Source of the DNA: Desulforamulus aquiferis
Lineage (GTDB): Bacteria > Bacillota > Desulfotomaculia > Desulfotomaculales > Desulfotomaculaceae
Reading direction: 5' to 3'
DNA: 36,979 nucleotides
Assembly (NCBI GenBank): GCA_004143605.1
Contig: AWVY01000064.1
Coordinates: 5,229-42,207 of the forward strand
How positions within the stretch are numbered: the first letter of the stretch is position 1; each line of letters opens with the position of its first letter. Shown one piece after another: positions 18,355-28,075 of the stretch. Below the pieces are notes generated by a model. It saw nothing but the letters and a program-made list of their open reading frames with translations. It was not told the DNA's origin and ran no database searches. The position numbers were made by a program, and so were the translations under genes.

Positions 18355-19872
18355 TTATCCCTCATGACTTGATCTATATTTTTTCATTATTTGGTTTACC
18401 TTTGGTTGAAAAGCTTCTAATAAAGATCCTGCACTTTTTCTTAATAACGGCACTGCTGCAATGTAAATTACCCAAAAAAATAAGAAAATTAAAGTAGATA
18501 AGGCTAAACCTAACCACCCTTGTCCAAGTAAAAACACACCAACGGGAGCATATAAAATTACACCAATACTTAACCAAAATAACTGTGGCAATGTGACCTC
18601 CGTAATTTTCAAGGCTTTTATAGTTAATAAAAACAGAATAATTCCATATACACTTGTACCAACTCCTAATGCAAGAGGTCCCAGTGTTTGATATAAAAGT
18701 ATATTTGTTAATGCATTAGCACCTAATGCAATACCCATATATTTTACAACTTCCCTATTCCTAAGCTGAGCATTCATAATCTTAATTAACACATATGACG
18801 ATACCTGTGCCCAGAAACCCAAGCCAAGTCCCAAGAGAACGGTTTGAGTCAAATTTACAGATTCTCTATTAAAATTACCCCTCTCGTATAACAAATGAAC
18901 CAGAGTTTCGCTATGAATAGCTAAAAATGCTGAAACAGGTACTGTTATAAGAAGGATTACAGTAATTACCTGTTGAATGCGCTTGTTTTGTTCTTTATCG
19001 CTAATGTTACTAAAAATCGAAAGTCCCGCAAGACCCAGTGGTACTGCAAGTAGATTAATCCCTGTTTCAGTAACAAACTTAGCATAATCCAATGCAGCAA
19101 CTACGCTTACACCCATTAAGGATGCAATGATTCTTTCTACTGCTATATTGCCTTGAAGCATAAAGGGAAGTAGTAGTAATGAACGGATTGTTTGCCAAAA
19201 GGACTTGAGTACTTCAAAGGTTTCCGGCCATATCCAATTAGAAGGCCATGTTAATAGTCCCAGTTTAGTAAGTCGTAAATACCCCAATATAAAAAATGTA
19301 ATATATGCCCCAGTAAACCCCCAAGCTAAATAAACTGGTTGTTTAAACCAGAATGCAGCTATGGTACCTGCTATAAGCCCAATACTTTGAATACTTGGCC
19401 GTATGGAAGTCAAAGTATAGCCATCATTACCCATTTCTAAATATGATAAGAGGGAACCTATGATGTAGAATGGCACACTTAAACTCATAACTTCAACAAA
19501 AGAGGCCGTCACATCCAAGATATGACTGTCAAAGCCCGGGGCCATAACTTTAACCCATATGGACGCCCCAAAGTAGAGAAAAAGCATTATCATAATAGAT
19601 ATTAGAAAAATTAATGACTTAAGGACCCAAAATAGTGTCTGAGCCTTGGCTGGTTCCGAATTAAGATACCGCTTGTATAGAGGAATAAACCCAGCATTTA
19701 GACTTTCAGCGGTAAAAAAATTAATTGGTACTAATGTGGCAGTTTGGGCAATTCGATAAGCACCCACTGGAGCAGTCGTACCGAATAAAGCTGCCAACAG
19801 TAATTCACGTAGAACGCCTAGGATCTTTCCCAATAATCCACCGCTAAATATCGTAAGAAAAGCCTTAAACAC
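18355..19872 (-). CDS. MurJ/MVIN-family lipid-linked oligosaccharide flippase
   Basis: Integral membrane protein of 505 residues with about 14 hydrophobic segments and no frame break. The N-terminus FSGGLLGKILGVLRELLLAALFGTTAPVGAYRIA is the MVIN/MurJ signature, and ESLNAGFIPLYKRY follows as in that family. Known family role: flipping lipid II or lipid-linked glycans across the membrane. Here, between glycosyltransferases and with two polymerase-like genes in the same unit, it most likely acts as the Wzx-type flippase for the repeat unit rather than for peptidoglycan; this is inference from context. GTG start at 19872 with AGGAGG 11 nt upstream. The downstream glycosyltransferase begins 5 nt after its stop, counting from the chosen ATG. 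Confidence 0.88.
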   Translation of the reverse strand: MFKAFLTIFSGGLLGKILGVLRELLLAALFGTTAPVGAYRIAQTATLVPINFFTAESLNAGFIPLYKRYLNSEPAKAQTLFWVLKSLIFLISIMIMLFLYFGASIWVKVMAPGFDSHILDVTASFVEVMSLSVPFYIIGSLLSYLEMGNDGYTLTSIRPSIQSIGLIAGTIAAFWFKQPVYLAWGFTGAYITFFILGYLRLTKLGLLTWPSNWIWPETFEVLKSFWQTIRSLLLLPFMLQGNIAVERIIASLMGVSVVAALDYAKFVTETGINLLAVPLGLAGLSIFSNISDKEQNKRIQQVITVILLITVPVSAFLAIHSETLVHLLYERGNFNRESVNLTQTVLLGLGLGFWAQVSSYVLIKIMNAQLRNREVVKYMGIALGANALTNILLYQTLGPLALGVGTSVYGIILFLLTIKALKITEVTLPQLFWLSIGVILYAPVGVFLLGQGWLGLALSTLIFLFFWVIYIAAVPLLRKSAGSLLEAFQPKVNQIMKKYRSSHEG

Positions 19873-19946
19873 TCTGTTTTTTTCCTCCTAGATTTTACGA
19901 ATAACGTTTAATTATCTTTTGGCACCTATATGCAAACTATATTTAA

Positions 19947-19952
19947 ATTATA
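19947..19952 (-). promoter_or_regulatory. Possible -10 element upstream of the flippase gene
   Basis: The 203-bp gap 19873-20075 is AT-rich and non-coding. It contains TATAAT within the 14-mer TCATACTATAATTT on the minus strand. The identical 14-mer surrounds the -10 of the leader promoter near 5622. No convincing -35 is seen. Possibly an internal promoter for flippase through manB. Confidence 0.3.
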
Positions 19953-20075
19953 GTATGAGTGTTTTGTCTTCAGAGCCATAATTCTTAAAATTTATAATTA
20001 TGTAGTGTGTGTAAAAATTCTAACATTGTTCTTTTTACAGTCCTTAGTTAAAACATACTTAGCTCCTCCGAATTC

Positions 20076-21240
20076 CTATGATATACTAAGTAACGCGTAA
20101 TACCTCTTTGCACAAAACGAAAGACTATATTCTTTTGGCAAAGTATTTATACCCCTACTTGTTTTAAACATTTTGTCTATTTCCTCTACTATTTTCCTCT
20201 CACTTCCAGGGTCTACACCCCTAATAAGAGAGTTAATCTTTATTACGCCTTGTAAGTGCTCTGATACTACAGCAGGAAGTCCAACTGATAATGCCTCTAG
20301 TACATTTAGTGGTAAACCTTCAGACCAAGTTGTTGTAAATAGAAATAAATCTCCTGCCTGAGATAGGGAGGTAAATTTTGCCGTTCTACTTCACCTGTAA
20401 ATAACACCTTGTCTGATATATTCAGTTCACTTACTTGCCTTTCAAGATTTTTACGTTCCGGACCGTCTCCAATAATCATATACCTAGCTTTTGGGTTCTT
20501 TTGACTAATTTTAGCAAAAGCATTTAATCCTAAGTGCAATCCCTTTTGTATATGTAGTCTCGAAGCAGAAACAATAACTTGTTCATCATTTGTCCATCCT
20601 AATGCTGTTCTCATTTCATACCGGGAATTATCATCCGGTGCAAAAAGCTTTGTGTTAATTCCGTTAGAGATTAAATGTATTTTTCTGTATGGTAATACAT
20701 AAGAAACGGGCTTTTTTAATAAATCACTTTTTACAGCATCACCTACAGCAACCACTGCATCAAACTTAGAGTAGGCCCATATATCTTTGATTAGCCATAA
20801 CATATTTCTAACGGATGTTATTATAGCCTTTGGAGAACGGGACTTCCATTTCGAATTAATTTCCCCCCATGAGGTTCCGTGGGCTTGAAAGACAAAGGGT
20901 GTTCCGACCATGCGATGCTTTAGTTGAAGTAAACCATAAGCTGCAGCACTAACACTCAGAACACCTGTGACAGAATCCATTAGGTGCTGTTCAAAATACT
21001 TTCTCGATAGCCTCCACCAGGATCTAGTATAGCGTTCTGGTGTTGCATCTTTTATCGCCACCACCTCACTCCGTTTTGGAAAAAGTGTTCGGGCATATTC
21101 GGTATATGTGTTGTAATGACCGTAATCTTTAAACCATCAGCTGCAAATTGACATGCCAGATCCCACGCTATTGCTTGCATGCCCCCCATACTATGAAATG
21201 GTAGTGTACGTGAAAGCATAACTATGTGTTTCTGTTTCAT
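20076..21240 (-). CDS. Glycosyltransferase family 4, two frameshifts
   Basis: About 388 residues repaired. N-terminal MLSRTLPFHSMGGMQAIAWD is the GT4 glycine-rich loop; the linker has FVFQAHGTSWGE and VGDAVKSDLL; the donor domain has VIVSASRLHIQKGLHLGLNAF, MIIGDGPERKNLE and WSEGLPLNVLEALSVGLP, the E-x7-E site. Breaks: near 21061-21066, where one added G restores NGVRVVAIKDATPERY, and at GGG 20366-20368, where one added base restores LSQAGDLFLFTTTWSEGLP. The second break would otherwise remove the donor-site glutamates. AAGGAG precedes the ATG at 21240, which overlaps the upstream gene's stop by 4 nt. Donor and linkage unknown. Confidence 0.85.
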
Positions 21241-22354
21241 GATAACTCCTTATATAATTCTTCTAGCATTGCGGTTTGGTTCCTAATATTAAATTCCCTT
21301 TCAACAAGTTTTCTTGCAGCTTGCCCCATTCTATCACATAAGCCATCGTTTTCTAAAAGATTCCTCAAACATTCAGCTAGTGAGTTTATATCTTTTTCTT
21401 TTACTAAATATCCTGTCTCTCCATCCTTAACAACTTCCGGTATTCCTCCATGATAAGTTGCAACAGCAGGTACTGCCATAGCTGCTGCTTCTAAAAACAC
21501 CATGCCTAACCCCTCCGAATCTCCAGAACTAGCTACAATGCTAGGCAGGCAAAACAAGCTCGCCCTACCCATCCATTTTATTACTTCGGAATGGTTTTGA
21601 ACGCCCAGAAAGTTTATCCTATCATTTATTCTCAAGGAACATGCCAGAGATTGAAGCTCATCTCTAAGTGGTCCTTCACCAATTATTACTAGTTGGTAGT
21701 TCTTTTTTGCAGTACTGATTTTACTAAAAGCTTTTATTAAATACTCTGTTCCCTTTTTTTCAACTAAACGAGCAACATGTAAAATTATTTTTACATGAGT
21801 TATCTCTTTTATAGGCTTTATAGTCTCAGTATCAATTCCAATATAGTGTGTAATTGTACGTTCCTCTGGAAAACCCATTTCTAGTACTCGGTCTCTAATG
21901 TAATTTGAAACACAAACAAACATCTGTCCCTCTTTTGCTAATTTTCTTCGATGAATTAGATAGTTTACCCAAGAAGGTTTCCCAGATGTTAGCAAAGCTT
22001 TATTTGTAATAGTTGCGTCAAATCCGTGAAATGTAGTAACAAGGGGAGTATTAAGACTTTTTGCTAGTTCTAATGCATAAACCCCTTCTACCCAAAATGT
22101 GCATGAATCAGTGCAGGCTTCAGCGGTTTTATCAATCTTTCAAAATACTTTGCGTTTCTAAAAACTACATTTTTATATATTTGATAACTCCCAGCACCCG
22201 CTAAACTAATAACTTTTGCTCCTTCTGGAGCTTTGCCAAGTACACTTCGGCCAACAAATACCGGATCATATTTCTGCATAGCTCTAGCTTGCTGTGAGAT
22301 AAATATCTCCGATGGTTTAAAGAGCTGATGACGATATATTATTGCGTGTTTCAT
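21237..22354 (-). CDS. Glycosyltransferase family 4, WcaL/AmsK-like, one frameshift
   Basis: About 372 residues repaired. The opening IIYRHQLFKPSEIFISQQAR is characteristic of WcaL/AmsK-like colanic/amylovoran glycosyltransferases; next come ALIHAHFG, VCVSNYIRDRVLEMGFP, ILHVARLVEKKGTEYLIKAF and DSEGLGMVFLEAAAMAVP with the E-x7-E site. The break is at CCC 22091-22093 (GGG on the coding strand). Adding one G gives HAHFGVEGVYALELAKSL and reads on through FHGFDATITNKA to the rest. AAGGAG lies upstream of the ATG at 22354. The start overlaps the end of the preceding polymerase gene by 38 nt. Colanic-type relatives often add galactose; not determinable here. Confidence 0.86.
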
Positions 22355-23772
22355 TGACTTCTCCTTTATCTTTCTTCAGAGAACAAAGCTTAGCATAGGT
22401 CATTCCCAACATCAAGCCAAGAATAGGCTGAATATGCACATCACCCAGAATTCCCCAATTCTCTGCCATGCCGTGAATAAAAACCCATAAGAATACAAAC
22501 GTTGTTGTAATCGTTAGAACTGAAAGTTCAGTATCACTAACTTTTAAAGCATTCCAACCAAACCTAATTATACTAACTATAAAAAATATCCCTAAAAATG
22601 CAGCTATAATACCACTTTGGGACCATAGATAAATAATTGTATTATGGGGAGGAAATTTATTATTAATTTCTACTGTTTGAGCGTAATCTGCAAAGCCCTG
22701 TTGCCAACCGCCAAATCCCTGCCCTAATATGGGAGAATCTTTAAAGGATTGCAGCCCATATTTCCATATTTCAACTCTAATATTAGTCGTGCTAGAGGAT
22801 TGTTCAACAAAATCTACTGCTATTCTTGATATTGCACTAGTCTCTTTTTATCTTCAACCACATATTTATTATCTACATTATTAACACTGTGCATAAAAGG
22901 AATAAACCAAAACACTACAATTGCTACGCATAGGCTTATGGTATTGTAAATTGCAAGGCTTTTTAATAATTGATAAAGATTAAGCTTTTTATTATGATAT
23001 TTATATAATAAATAACCTGCTATAGATAGAGTATAGATGAGTATAATACCAGCTTTAGATCCCGTAAACCACACAGATATCCATAATAATACTGATGCTA
23101 CCTTATACCATTTTAATTGATACGCTTCACCTATACCCCAACTGATAAATGAGCATATCCCTAAGTAACATGCAGCAATGTTAGCATTTACGAAAAACGC
23201 CCCGGATTTTACGGGATCTAATATATTGTTTCGCTCAGTAGTATATAAATTCTCTAAGGTGTTTGGATTTATAAATAACTTTGCTATCGTAGAATGTAGA
23301 AACATTTCCTCTAGAGAAGGGGCCACGCGAAATATTATTACGATAGAGGCTACGGTTAGAGCACTTATAACAAATATAGATAATATTTCTCTTAACTTGT
23401 AAAGATTTTCTAATGCAAGATTATAAGAGGCACAAAATACAATAATAAATGGCAATAGGTATATAATAGTTCTAAAACCTAGCCTAATATCATCCGACCA
23501 AAGCAAACTCATTCCGTGGATTATCAGTAAACCTATCAAAAGAGCTATAGGCTCCCATTTTAGTATTCTTTTATTTTTTATTGCTTCCGCCAAAGGGCTA
23601 ATGAAGTTAATAGACCTACGGAAGGATATATCCCTAATATTGGAATAGTATATATTTGAAAGACTGAACTCCAAATAGCTAAACCTAAACGCCAAACTCT
23701 TGGTATTATAAAATAAAATACTCCTACGGATATTAATACGGCTATTATAACAAGGAATTTATACGGTTCCAT
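22317..23772 (-). CDS. O-antigen ligase/polymerase family membrane protein (Wzy type), two frameshifts
   Basis: About 485 residues with 10-12 hydrophobic segments, consistent with a Wzy/WaaL-family glycan polymerase or ligase using undecaprenyl-linked units outside the membrane. The C-terminal third carries the Wzy_C hallmark: RVEIWKYGLQSF, GQGFGGWQQGFADY and, in the periplasmic-type loop, FPPHNTIIYLWSQSGI with the conserved H. Two losses interrupt it: AAA 23592-23594, where one T on the coding strand restores SLALLAEAIKNKRIL, and the T run 22845-22849, where one A restores EDKKETSAISRIAVD. AGGAGATATAA precedes ATG. Without repair the catalytic loop would be lost. It is the second ligase-type gene of this unit (the first is 28076-30593). 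Confidence 0.84.
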
Positions 23773-23795
23773 TTATATCTCCTATTTAATATCAG

Positions 23796-25140
23796 TTATT
23801 TTCGTCCTATACCCCAGTATTCAAACCCTAGCTGTTTCAGACTTCTGCTGTCTAGTGAATTTCTTCCATCAATCAATATTTTGTTCTTCATTAATTTTCC
23901 AAGTTCATTCCAACTTAACTCTCTATAAAATCTCCATTCGGTTAGTAAGATTGCGGCCTCAGCATTGATAAAGATATTTTCTATTGAATCTGATAGCATT
24001 ACAGTTTTAGGCAAAAATTTCTGTGCTTTTTCTATAGCAATTGGATCATGTGCCCAAACTTCTGCACCTTCTTCAATAAGTTGCTGAACGATAGGTATAC
24101 TAGGAGCCTCTCTAAAATCATCAGTCCCGGGCTTAAATGTAAGTCCCATTACAGCTATTTTTTTACCTTGTAAGTTAGTCAAGATATTTTTTAATTTGCT
24201 TATAATTATTAATCTTTGATCATTATTTACTTCTATGACTGAACTTAGTAGCTTAAATGAATATCCTTTTGTATTTGCTATATACTGAAGTGCCCGGGTA
24301 TCCTTTGGAAAACAACTACCACCATAGCCAATTCCGGCATTTAAAAATTCCTTACCAATCCTAGGATCTGAACCTATTATTTCCGCTACCTTAGCAACAT
24401 CTGCCCCAACCTTATCGCAAACATTTGCAATTTCATTGATAAACTTATTTTCATGGCCAAGAAAGCGTTAGCAGTATATTTAGCCAGTTCTGCACTTCGA
24501 CGATCAACAGATAAGAAGAGAACATCTTGTGCCCTTTCCTTTGGAGGTTTAATATCCTCAGGTTTTGTAAACGACTGCTCGATTATGGGTTTATAGAGGT
24601 TACGAAGCATTCTACAGCTTCACAATTACCTCCTACTACAATTCGATCTGGGTATAGCGTGTCAGCCATAGCTCTACCCTGCCTTAAAAACTCAGGGTTT
24701 GATACTATTTGTGTATTGGTTATGCCATAATCTTTAATAATACTATCTAACTCATCCGCAGTCCCTACTGGTACAGTGCTTTTATTAACTAATACAGTTA
24801 ATTTTTCTTTCCTTTTTAGGTAATTTAATATTTCAAAATAGGCATTATATAAGTATCTTAAGTTTGGTGATCCATCTTCATTTGGCGGAGTACCTACCGC
24901 AAAGAAAATAATATCGGAGTTAATAATACATTCGCTATATTTAGTTGCAAAATTTAATCTTGCCTTAGCCGCTTTCATCATATTTTCTAACCCGGGTTCA
25001 TAAATGGGTGTAATTCCTCTGTTTAGCATAGAAATTTTATCTTTATCAACGTCAATACATGTTACTTCATTACCTAAATAAGCAAGTGTGACACCAGTTG
25101 TCAAACCTACATATCCTGTACCAATAATTACTACGTTCAT
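23796..25140 (-). CDS. ugd: UDP-glucose 6-dehydrogenase, two frameshifts
   Basis: Converts UDP-glucose to UDP-glucuronate with two NAD. About 448 residues repaired, as expected for Ugd/TuaD. Motifs in order: IGTGYVGLTTGVTLAYLG, FFAVGTPPNEDGSPNL, NKSTVPVGTADEL, SNPEFLRQGRAMAD, AKYTANAFLAMKISF, catalytic-cysteine loop GIGYGGSCFPKDTRAL, then MGLTFKPGTDDFREAPS. Breaks at 24610-24611 (one A restores AVEMLRNLYKPI) and 24441-24443 (one T restores ISFINEIANVCDKVG). The part with the catalytic Cys lies between the breaks and is fully readable once repaired. AAGGAG precedes the ATG; the manC stop is 14 nt upstream. Confidence 0.92.
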
Positions 25141-25154
25141 AATTTCTCCTTACA

Positions 25155-26532
25155 TTAGTAATTGGAATTCCTACCGAAGTCATCATCAATTCTTACAATA
25201 TCATTTTCCTCCAAATACTCACCTAACTGAACCTCAATAACCTCCAAATTTACTTTTCCTGGATTTTCTAATCTATGTTTAAATCCAGTTTTTACATAGG
25301 TGCTTTCTCCACTTCGCACAAAAAACTCTTCACCTTCGACTGTTACTTTTGCGGTTCCCTTTACAACAATCCAATGCTCACTCCTGTGATGATGTAACTG
25401 ATAGCTCAGTTTTTTATCTGGCAAAACTGTAATTCGCTTAATTTTATAAAATAATCCTTCTTCTAAAATCGTATATGAACCCCATGGTCGGTAGGTGGTT
25501 AGGTGATTATCTACTCTAGGATCCCCTGATGATTTAAGTTTTTCTACTACTTTTTTTACCTTTTGTGCATTATCTTTTTTGCATATTAGAAGGGCATCTT
25601 TTTCATCTATTACGATTAAGTCATTTACACCGATTAACGCCACGACTTTGTCATTATCGGTGTATATTAGGTTATTTTTGATTCCACAAGATTGTCTTTT
25701 CCAAAGTTAATATTGCCGTTCTTATCCTTTGGGAACTCTTCATAAAAGGAATCAAACTTCCTAAATCACTCCACTTCACATCCATTGGTATTACAGCTAT
25801 TCTTTGAGACTTTTCCATTATGCCAAAATCTATAGATATGGAGGGAACTGCCTCAAAAAAATCCTTAAGGTCATTATTATTAAATAAGTTATAAATTATT
25901 GGGCTATGCTTTTTTATTTCTTCAGCAAATACATCTGTCCGAAACATAAACATACCACTATTCCATAAGTACCCTTTTTCTAAATATAATTGTGCACTTA
26001 AATACTCAGGTTTTTCCTTAAACTCATCAACCTTGCTGCCTTCGCCAATGACTTGTCCAGGTTTTATGTACCCATATCCCGTATGTGGTTTGTTAGGTTT
26101 TACTCCAAAGGTAACAAGGTAATTGTTAGTTAATCCAATACCTTTGAATATAGTATCAGTAAAGCTAGCCTCATCCTTTATCAGGTGATCGGAGGGAAAT
26201 ACGACTACTACTTCGTCCTTTTCTCTCTGAATCTCTTTTACCCCATAGTAAATAGCCGGGAGTGTATTTTTACCTAGCGGCTCAATTAAAATATTGTTTT
26301 TACTTGCCTCATAACCGAGTTCTTCAATTTGCCCCATAACCAAAAATTTATATTTTTCGTTAGTTATAATGTAGATATCATTCAGAGCAGTTAATTTTAG
26401 ACTTCTATCTAAAGTCATCTGAAAGATAGACTTGTTCATGTCTTTAAGTTTAAGAAACTGTTTAGGATAATTTGTACGACTTAAAGGCCACAACCTAGTG
26501 CCGTTACCTCCTGCTAGGATTATTACCTTCAT
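25155..26532 (-). CDS. manC: Bifunctional mannose-1-phosphate guanylyltransferase/mannose-6-phosphate isomerase, two frameshifts
   Basis: Makes GDP-mannose from mannose-1-phosphate and GTP; the C-terminal domain isomerises fructose-6-phosphate and mannose-6-phosphate. About 459 residues repaired, close to typical type II ManC. N-terminal nucleotidyltransferase: ILAGGNGTRLWPLSR, YPKQFLKL, FPSDHLI, FKEKPEYL. C-terminal cupin isomerase: YRPWGSYTILEEG, LSYQLHHHRSEHWIVVKGTA. True start is ATG at 26532 (MKVIILAGG), with AGGGGGGGG a few nt upstream. Losses: AAA 25754-25756 (one T gives GSFDSFYEEFPKDKNGNI) and the T run 25675-25679 (one A gives VESKNNLIYTDND). Works with ManB at 14654-16023. Confidence 0.92.
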
Positions 26533-26543
26533 CTGTTCCCCCC

Positions 26544-28049
26544 CTAATAAGCACCCTTTGACTTTAACACCACGGTAATGGTTCTTACTAATATTGTAAA
26601 ATCTAACCACAACGACCAATTTCTAGCATACCATACATCTAGTTGAACTCTTTCAGCATAATCAATATCATTCCGCCCATTTATTTGCCAAAGCCCACTT
26701 ATACCAGGTGGTACCATCTTAAAATAGTCAAAAAAACAGCCATATTTTTCTACTTCATCATCTATAATAGGTCTAGGTCCCACCAAGCTCATTTGGTTCA
26801 CAAGCACATTTATTATCTGAGGTAGTTCGTCAAGACTGGATTTTCTCAAAAATTTTCCTACTCTAGTTATGCGAGGATCATTTTTTAATTTAAATTCCTG
26901 CTCCCATTCTCTACGCATTTTAGGATCATTATCTAACAGCTCTTTTAAAATCTCTTGAGAATTTACTGCCATTGTTCTAAACTTTAAACACTTAAATTTC
27001 CTTCCAAATTTCCCTACCCTTTCATGGGCATAAATAACCGGACCTTTTGAGTCAACTTTTATTGCAATAGCAATCATTAACATTACAGGTACTGCAAAAA
27101 TCAAGCATATTCCACCTACCACCAGATCAAAAGCTCTTTTTAAAAACCTGTTCCATGGTGAAGCTAGATTGTTTCGCATGGTTAAAAATAATGTCTTCTC
27201 ATCAAAAAGGCATTCGACATTAATGCCTGAAAGGGGTATTCCAAACAAGTCAGGTACTAGCATAACATTAGCAGACATTTGTTGTAATCTATTTGTTAAC
27301 TGAACCATTTTTTTGTCATCCATACCCGGTGCGGCTATTACAACGTCTTTTACACCTGTTTTCTTTATAACTTCCTCTAAATCCGCAAATCTACCTAAAA
27401 CAGGAATCAGTTCCTTACCATTATTTATTCCACATATTTTCTCAGGGTCGTCTTCTAATAAACCAATTGGACGATACCCCATGGTATACTCCCGATTAAA
27501 GCCTTTTATGATAAGTTCAGCAGTTTTTCCAGCACCCATGATTATTACTGGTTTTTCCCAAATTCTCATCTTAAAGAGTATTTGTTTTACTAATAATCTA
27601 CTGAAAGGCAACAAAATTAGGCAGTATATATAAGTTAATACTAGCAATGTTCTTGAGATAAAATCTGAAGTTTTAGAGAGGAAGATAAATAATACTGCTA
27701 TTATCATAGAATAAGTAATTGCTTTAATAATCTGTTTTGTAGCGTCCCAGAAAGGAAACCTTTTGTAGTACATACCTTCATATATAAGTAATATTAATAT
27801 TAGAAGAGGAAACCACCATATAATAATTAAAGACTCAATATTAAACTCACTAAACCCCGAATAAAAGTAAGGTAATATATGCAACCTTGTAAGATATGCA
27901 ACAATTAATGACAAGACTACCGTCATAATATCTGTGGTTGCAAGTATCAACATGGCGATTGTATTAGATATTTGTTTTTTAAACGGAGTTGTTACCAGGT
28001 TAACATCTACCTGTCTGCTTATATTTCCTATTCGGGGCCCAATTGACAT
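26544..28049 (-). CDS. Polyprenyl-phosphate sugar phosphotransferase (WbaP/EpsE type), copy 2, intact
   Basis: Intact 501-residue paralogue of the gene at 3741-5257, starting chain synthesis by loading sugar phosphate on undecaprenyl phosphate. Opens MSIGPRIGN, then 4-5 membrane helices, a nucleotide-binding-like region with PVIIMGAGKTAELIIKGFNRE, a further helix and the catalytic domain: KCLKFRTM, LDELPQIINVLVNQMSLVGPRP, PPGISGLWQINGRNDIDY. GGAGG lies 7 nt before ATG. It probably primes the polymerase/flippase-dependent glycan of its own operon. Catalytic domains of the two copies differ in the segment after GPRP (IIDDEVEKYG here, YLPREREDMS in copy 1), which may reflect different acceptor units or sugars. 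Sugar identity is unknown. Confidence 0.93.
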   Translation of the reverse strand: MSIGPRIGNISRQVDVNLVTTPFKKQISNTIAMLILATTDIMTVVLSLIVAYLTRLHILPYFYSGFSEFNIESLIIIWWFPLLILILLIYEGMYYKRFPFWDATKQIIKAITYSMIIAVLFIFLSKTSDFISRTLLVLTYIYCLILLPFSRLLVKQILFKMRIWEKPVIIMGAGKTAELIIKGFNREYTMGYRPIGLLEDDPEKICGINNGKELIPVLGRFADLEEVIKKTGVKDVVIAAPGMDDKKMVQLTNRLQQMSANVMLVPDLFGIPLSGINVECLFDEKTLFLTMRNNLASPWNRFLKRAFDLVVGGICLIFAVPVMLMIAIAIKVDSKGPVIYAHERVGKFGRKFKCLKFRTMAVNSQEILKELLDNDPKMRREWEQEFKLKNDPRITRVGKFLRKSSLDELPQIINVLVNQMSLVGPRPIIDDEVEKYGCFFDYFKMVPPGISGLWQINGRNDIDYAERVQLDVWYARNWSLWLDFTILVRTITVVLKSKGAY

Positions 28050-28075
28050 TTTTAAACCTCCACGGAAGTGTTTTG

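Noticed and set aside
18355-19872. Calling the MVIN-family flippase murJ (essential lipid II flippase)
   Set aside because: The family fits, but the context among glycan polymerases and glycosyltransferases favours a Wzx-like role, so no gene symbol is given.
20306-25643. Reading the broken glycosyltransferases, ugd, manC and polymerase as pseudogenes or as several small genes
   Set aside because: Fragments join collinearly into full-length family members after adding one or two bases at homopolymers, and no substitutions or internal stops remain in catalytic motifs. Decay is the less likely explanation.
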